From the NCBI GenBank assembly GCA_947626405.1, contig CANQSE010000049.1, forward strand, positions 1-10,413: 10,413 nucleotides of DNA, written 5' to 3'. Source of the DNA: an uncultured Acetatifactor sp. (GTDB taxonomy: Bacteria > Bacillota > Clostridia > Lachnospirales > Lachnospiraceae). A program made the translations under genes and the position numbers. Under the pieces are notes generated by a model. That model did no database searches. It was not told where the DNA came from and saw only the letters and a list, made by a program, of their open reading frames with translations. Below, piece after piece: positions 7,373 through 10,413 of this stretch (the stretch's first letter is position 1; each line of letters begins with the position of its first letter).

Positions 7373-8095
7373 ATGAAATTTGTAAAAGGTATCAGCTTAT
7401 TTTTTCTATTTCCGCTCACAATGCTTGTAATAGGTTTTTATGCGGGAGTAAAGACAACAAAATTCTATTATTCCATTCCTGATACGCAGTGGGGTCTGCA
7501 GGACGGCGCAGGGCCGGACTTAATGCCGGATCAGGAAGGATTGGCTTATCAGGATAAGGACGCATCCGTCGGAAAAGATGGCGCGTCTTACGAATCCCTG
7601 CCGTCAGATGCGACACATGTGTCAGATGCGGTGCCTGTGTCCGAAAATTCGGAGACTCTCTACGTGGGCACGAAGTATGTGCTGGAGGAGACTGACGTGC
7701 TGCGCCATACCTCGGTTGAGACTGTATGGGATCTGCCTGATAAATACGTGGGGATGAACAGGGAGCAGTTTCTGGCGGCAATGGACACCTATGCGTCGTC
7801 GCCGCCGCTTACGGAGCTGCAGCGCGGTTTTGTGGGACTGGAGGTGCTCTCATTTTCGAGGGAGCGAGTGGTAGTCAGGATGGATTACAGGTATGTTCTG
7901 CCAACCTCAAGCTTTTATCTTGCCGTATACGACAACTGCGTGAGAGTCTACCTTGACGACAGGAAGACGGTGTATATTGACACGGAAATTTCCCTGGATA
8001 CGCTGCCCTACGAGCTGCAGCAGGAGATTATCAGGGTAAAATGGATTGAGGACGAGGAATCCCTCTACAGCTTTCTGGAGACATATTCCTCTTAG
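7373..8095 (+). CDS. Single-pass membrane protein of unknown function, possible BofC-like C-terminal domain
   Basis: 240 residues. One N-terminal hydrophobic helix (about 8-26, after MKFVKG) suggests a signal anchor with the rest outside the cell or in the intermembrane space of the forespore. Residues 35-97 are polar and acidic with low complexity (Asp, Ser and Gly rich), probably an unstructured linker. From 100 on there is a compact domain: KYVLEETDVLRHTSVETVWDLP, then a helix with LPDKYVGMNREQF, and finally beta strands FYLAVYDNCVRVYLDD and a helical end LPYELQQEI ... LYSFLETYSS. The tail reminds me of the C-terminal domain of BofC-type proteins of spore-formers, but this is a weak resemblance by eye. 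The start at 7373 follows AGGAGA with good spacing. An in-frame TTG at 7337 has no Shine-Dalgarno. Confidence 0.7.
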   Translation: MKFVKGISLFFLFPLTMLVIGFYAGVKTTKFYYSIPDTQWGLQDGAGPDLMPDQEGLAYQDKDASVGKDGASYESLPSDATHVSDAVPVSENSETLYVGTKYVLEETDVLRHTSVETVWDLPDKYVGMNREQFLAAMDTYASSPPLTELQRGFVGLEVLSFSRERVVVRMDYRYVLPTSSFYLAVYDNCVRVYLDDRKTVYIDTEISLDTLPYELQQEIIRVKWIEDEESLYSFLETYSS

Positions 8096-8142
8096 ATGCG
8101 CAAACAAACGGATTTGGGAAATAACAGGCGGAGGTGACGGGA

Positions 8143-9774
8143 ATGTCAGGGGAAACCAAAGCAGCAACGCTAAGGCTGCATCAGGTGAGGGTTTTGGCGG
8201 ACAGGAATGTCTCTCTTTTAAAAAAAGCCGCGGGTATTCTGGGGATTCCCGCAGGGGATATCACAAACGTAAAGATTGTCAGACAGTCGGTGGACGCCAG
8301 AAAAAAGCCTGTGATTTATTATATTTATACGCTTGACGTGACTGTGAAAAATCCTGACAGGGTGCCTGAAAGGTTTAAGGGTAAGGAAAATACGGAGGCT
8401 TATGCAAATACGGAGGAGTACAGGTTTCCTGATGGAGAACGGGGAACCTGCGAATCACCCGTCATAATAGGCACCGGACCTGCGGGGCTTTTCTGCGGTT
8501 ATTTCCTTGCTCTTAAGGGGTTAAAGCCCATACTTTTGGAGCGCGGGAAATGCGTGGAGGAAAGGAAGCTTGACGTGGAGCGCTTCTGGCGGACTGGGCT
8601 GCTTGATCCATCCTCAAACGTGCAGTTTGGCGAGGGTGGAGCCGGAACATTTTCCGACGGTAAGCTGAATACGCTTGTCAAAGACAGCGGCGGCAGAAAT
8701 CTGGCGGTTTTAAAGACATTTGTCAGGTTCGGCGCAAAGGAGAGCATCTGTTACGAGGCAAAGCCCCACATCGGTACGGACGTACTTGGCGGTGTGGTGG
8801 CCAATATGAGAAAGGAAATCATAAGGCTTGGAGGCACTGTCTGCTTTTCAAGCTGTGTCACGGATATACATATACAGGACGGAAAGGTGTGCGGCGTGAC
8901 GGTAAACGGCGAGCGGCACATCAAATGCAGCCAGGTTGTGCTGGCGTGCGGACACAGCGCCCGCGACACCTTCAGTATGCTCTGTGAAAAGGGCGTGCCC
9001 ATGGAGGCTAAAGCCTTTGCGGTGGGATTTCGCGTTGAGCATCCGCAGGCGATGATAAACCTGGAGCAGTATGGCAGGGAGGATCCCGCGTCTCTTGGCG
9101 CGGCATCGTATAAGGTCACGGCCGGCGCTTCAAACGGAAGGAGCGTGTACTCCTTCTGCATGTGCCCCGGAGGGTATGTCGTAAACGCTTCGTCGGAGGA
9201 GGGCAGGACGGCGGTAAACGGCATGAGCTACAGCGGAAGGAGCGGAAAGAACGCAAACAGCGCCGTGATAGTCTCAGTCACTCCCGATGATTTCGGTTCG
9301 ACCCATCCGCTTGCGGGAGTCAGCTTTCAGAGAAGGCTTGAGGAGAGAGCGTACGAGCTCGGGAAGGGAAAAATCCCGATGCAGCGGTACGGTGATTTCC
9401 GCGGCCGGATCCTTGGTGAGAAGGGCCGCGGCGCATACGTAAATGAGCCGGATTCGCTGTTTCTTCCGCAGTGCAAGGGGGATTACGTATGGACTGACCT
9501 CAGCCACATACTTCCGGAGGAATGTAACAGGGCGTTTGTCGAGGGGATGGATGCCTTTGGCAGACAGATCAAGGGCTTTGACAGACCGGATGCGATTCTC
9601 TCAGGCGTTGAGAGCAGAACCTCCTCTCCGGTGCGGATAAAAAGGGACAAATACTTCCAGTCTGAGGTGCGGGGCCTTTATCCCTGCGGCGAGGGCGCAG
9701 GGTACGCCGGAGGAATAACCTCCGCTGCCATGGACGGCATACGCGTTGCTGAGGCGGTTTTTAAAGGGGAGTAA
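8143..9774 (+). CDS. FAD-dependent dehydrogenase, COG2509 type
   Basis: 543-residue putative cytoplasmic flavoprotein. An N-terminal extension of about 105 residues (an alpha/beta domain, LRLHQVRVLADRNVS to IYTLDVTVK) precedes the FAD domain. The dinucleotide-binding motif GTGPAG is at 110-115 with the acidic E133 ending the second strand (LLERG). Family-specific blocks follow: SSNVQFGEGGAGTFSDGKLNTL from 157, FAVGFRVEHPQ in the middle, and the second FAD contact GEGAGYAGGITSAAMDG from 516. This is the architecture of the widespread uncharacterised COG2509 family; the physiological substrate is unknown. The start at 8143 has a textbook GGAGGTGA at 8130-8137, five bases away; a GTG at 8134 lies inside that Shine-Dalgarno and is rejected. 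The gene ends just before the palindrome-bearing intergenic region. Confidence 0.9.
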   Translation: MSGETKAATLRLHQVRVLADRNVSLLKKAAGILGIPAGDITNVKIVRQSVDARKKPVIYYIYTLDVTVKNPDRVPERFKGKENTEAYANTEEYRFPDGERGTCESPVIIGTGPAGLFCGYFLALKGLKPILLERGKCVEERKLDVERFWRTGLLDPSSNVQFGEGGAGTFSDGKLNTLVKDSGGRNLAVLKTFVRFGAKESICYEAKPHIGTDVLGGVVANMRKEIIRLGGTVCFSSCVTDIHIQDGKVCGVTVNGERHIKCSQVVLACGHSARDTFSMLCEKGVPMEAKAFAVGFRVEHPQAMINLEQYGREDPASLGAASYKVTAGASNGRSVYSFCMCPGGYVVNASSEEGRTAVNGMSYSGRSGKNANSAVIVSVTPDDFGSTHPLAGVSFQRRLEERAYELGKGKIPMQRYGDFRGRILGEKGRGAYVNEPDSLFLPQCKGDYVWTDLSHILPEECNRAFVEGMDAFGRQIKGFDRPDAILSGVESRTSSPVRIKRDKYFQSEVRGLYPCGEGAGYAGGITSAAMDGIRVAEAVFKGE

Positions 9775-9799
9775 AAGTTCAGCGCGTCCGTCGTATTCA

Positions 9800-9936
9800 G
9801 CCCGGTACTGCCGATGTTCTCCTGACAGACGCGCTTCCGCTCGGTTTCGCACGTAACGGACACTAGGCTCGAGAGTACCTCGCCAAGTGCCGACGTGCTC
9901 AAACGGTCTGTCGGGAGAACATCGGCAGTACAGGGC
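9800..9936. repeat. Large imperfect palindrome / structured element upstream of proB
   Basis: The arms 9806-9830 and 9906-9930 are reverse complements in 24 of 25 positions; the single difference (T9823 against G9913) is still a G-U pair in RNA. G9805-C9931 and 9800-9803 with 9933-9936 extend the stem past one mismatch. The 75-base interior also folds back on itself: 9844-9847 with 9901-9904, 9849-9854 with 9893-9898, and 9857-9873 with 9879-9892 (with small bulges), leaving a five-base loop at 9874-9878. The element can therefore form one long interrupted hairpin. No T-run follows on either strand, so it is not an ordinary intrinsic terminator. It contains no credible gene. It may be a miniature inverted-repeat element or a structured RNA; flanking target duplications are not evident. 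Confidence 0.75.
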
Positions 9937-9995
9937 GCAACTTGCAGGGAAAAGGCTTAACTGTCACAAAGGGGAGGCATAAGCGCTTCACGGGA

Positions 9996-10024
9996 TTGAC
10001 GCAGGCGAAAAAATAAAGTAAAAT
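9996..10024 (+). promoter_or_regulatory. SigA-type promoter for proB
   Basis: A -35 box TTGACG (9996-10001) and a -10 box TAAAAT (10019-10024) are separated by exactly 17 bases, five of six matches to consensus in each box. The spacer ends in an A-rich stretch. Initiation would fall near 10031-10033, giving a leader of roughly 50 bases before the proB ATG. The promoter lies downstream of the palindrome, so the palindrome would not be part of a transcript started here, but it would be in any read-through from the FAD dehydrogenase gene. Confidence 0.7.
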
Positions 10025-10050
10025 AGTTTTCGACAAAAAGCCTGTTATAT

Positions 10051-10065
10051 GCCGCTGGCAGCGGC
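10051..10065 (+). promoter_or_regulatory. Short GC hairpin in the proB leader
   Basis: GCCGCT (10051-10056) and AGCGGC (10060-10065) are perfect complements around a three-base GGC loop. The hairpin sits between the predicted transcription start and the proB ribosome binding region (GGAATGAGAG, 10067-10076), ending about 14 bases before the ATG. It has no T-run and so is not a terminator. It could influence access to the start or stabilise the leader; it might equally be fortuitous. Confidence 0.4.
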
Positions 10066-10079
10066 GGAATGAGAGAAAA

Positions 10080-10413
10080 ATGAGCGATTTGCGCAAGTGT
10101 ATGAAGGATAAAAGAAGGATTGTGGTAAAGATAGGCTCATCCTCGCTGACACATAAAGAGACCGGCGATATGGATTACATACGCATGGAGAAGCTTGTGC
10201 GGGAATTAAGCGATATAAGGAACCAGGGCAAGGAAGTTATCCTCGTTACGTCCGGAGCCATAGCGGCGGGAAAAAACGCGGTAAACCTCAAAGACGTCAG
10301 GGTGGACAGCAGCGCGGAGTCACTGGCCGTAAAACAGGCATGTTCAGCGGTCGGACAGGCCAGGCTGATGATGACGTACCAGAGATTGTTTGCCGAGTAC
10401 AATCAGGTTGCGG
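10080..10413 (+). CDS. proB: Glutamate 5-kinase, N-terminal part (runs off window end)
   Basis: The first 111 residues of ProB, which phosphorylates glutamate to gamma-glutamyl phosphate, the first and feedback-controlled step of proline synthesis in the cytoplasm. The amino-acid-kinase fold is clear: RIVVKIGSSSLT at 13-24 (phosphate-binding Lys and Gly-Ser-rich loop), GKEVILVTSGAIAAG at 50-64, and LAVKQACSAVGQARLM at 82-97, which are the family's conserved blocks in order. The start at 10080 follows GAGAG in GGAATGAGAGAAAA; an in-frame ATG seven codons later has no Shine-Dalgarno. No stop occurs before the window end. It has its own promoter and so appears to begin a new transcription unit, probably with proA downstream outside the window. 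Confidence 0.95.
   Translation, partial: MSDLRKCMKDKRRIVVKIGSSSLTHKETGDMDYIRMEKLVRELSDIRNQGKEVILVTSGAIAAGKNAVNLKDVRVDSSAESLAVKQACSAVGQARLMMTYQRLFAEYNQVA

Noticed and set aside
9678..9902. Minus-strand reading frame starting in the palindrome (MSTSALGEVLSSL...)
   Set aside because: Its second half is antisense to the FAD dehydrogenase gene and there is no ribosome binding site; it is best explained as a by-product of the repeat.
9800..9936. Rho-independent terminator for the FAD dehydrogenase gene
   Set aside because: No T-run follows the stem on either strand and the arms are far longer, with a structured interior.
9775..10079. Proline T-box or other known riboswitch upstream of proB
   Set aside because: No T-box sequence (TGGNACCGCG-like) is present, and the predicted promoter leaves only about 50 bases of leader.
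1..10413. CRISPR array, transposase, phage or defence genes
   Set aside because: No regularly spaced repeats and no matching protein motifs were seen on either strand; minus-strand reading frames all lie antisense to recognised genes or the palindrome.

Overview
The window reads as chromosomal core sequence from a spore-forming Clostridia member, most likely a Lachnospiraceae-type Firmicute of intermediate GC content. The grounds are the yqfC-yqfD sporulation pair fused to a phoH / 7TM-HD / ybeY block, strong GGAGG-type ribosome binding sites, and protein sequences that read as Firmicute throughout. No species call is possible from the sequence alone.

Layout: every gene is on the plus strand. 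The 3' end of an endonuclease III gene (nth, 3-137) is followed by pyrimidine-nucleoside phosphorylase (pdp, 164-1471). Next come yqfC (1529-1810), yqfD (1852-3081), phoH (3068-4069), a shortened membrane protein with a decayed HD domain in the usual pgpH position (4056-5219), and ybeY (5203-5706). The last four overlap by 14, 14 and 17 bases, which indicates translational coupling. Immediately after are a SpoVB/MurJ-like MOP-superfamily membrane protein (5717-7318), an unrecognised single-pass membrane protein with a possible BofC-like C-terminus (7373-8095), and a COG2509-type FAD-dependent dehydrogenase (8143-9774).

The only long gap, 9775-10079, holds a large imperfect palindrome (core 9806-9930, about 25 bp of near-perfect stem with a structured interior). 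It is followed by a good SigA-type promoter and a small leader hairpin in front of proB (glutamate 5-kinase, 10080 to the window end, partial).

Functionally the block combines nucleotide salvage and DNA repair (pdp, nth), sporulation-associated envelope genes (yqfC, yqfD, possibly the flippase and the BofC-like protein), RNA and ribosome maturation (phoH, ybeY), and the start of proline biosynthesis (proB). I see no phage, defence, CRISPR or transposase genes. The two things most worth a second look are the HD protein, which has lost its catalytic motifs and its extracellular domain at the pgpH locus, and the 130-base palindromic element upstream of proB.
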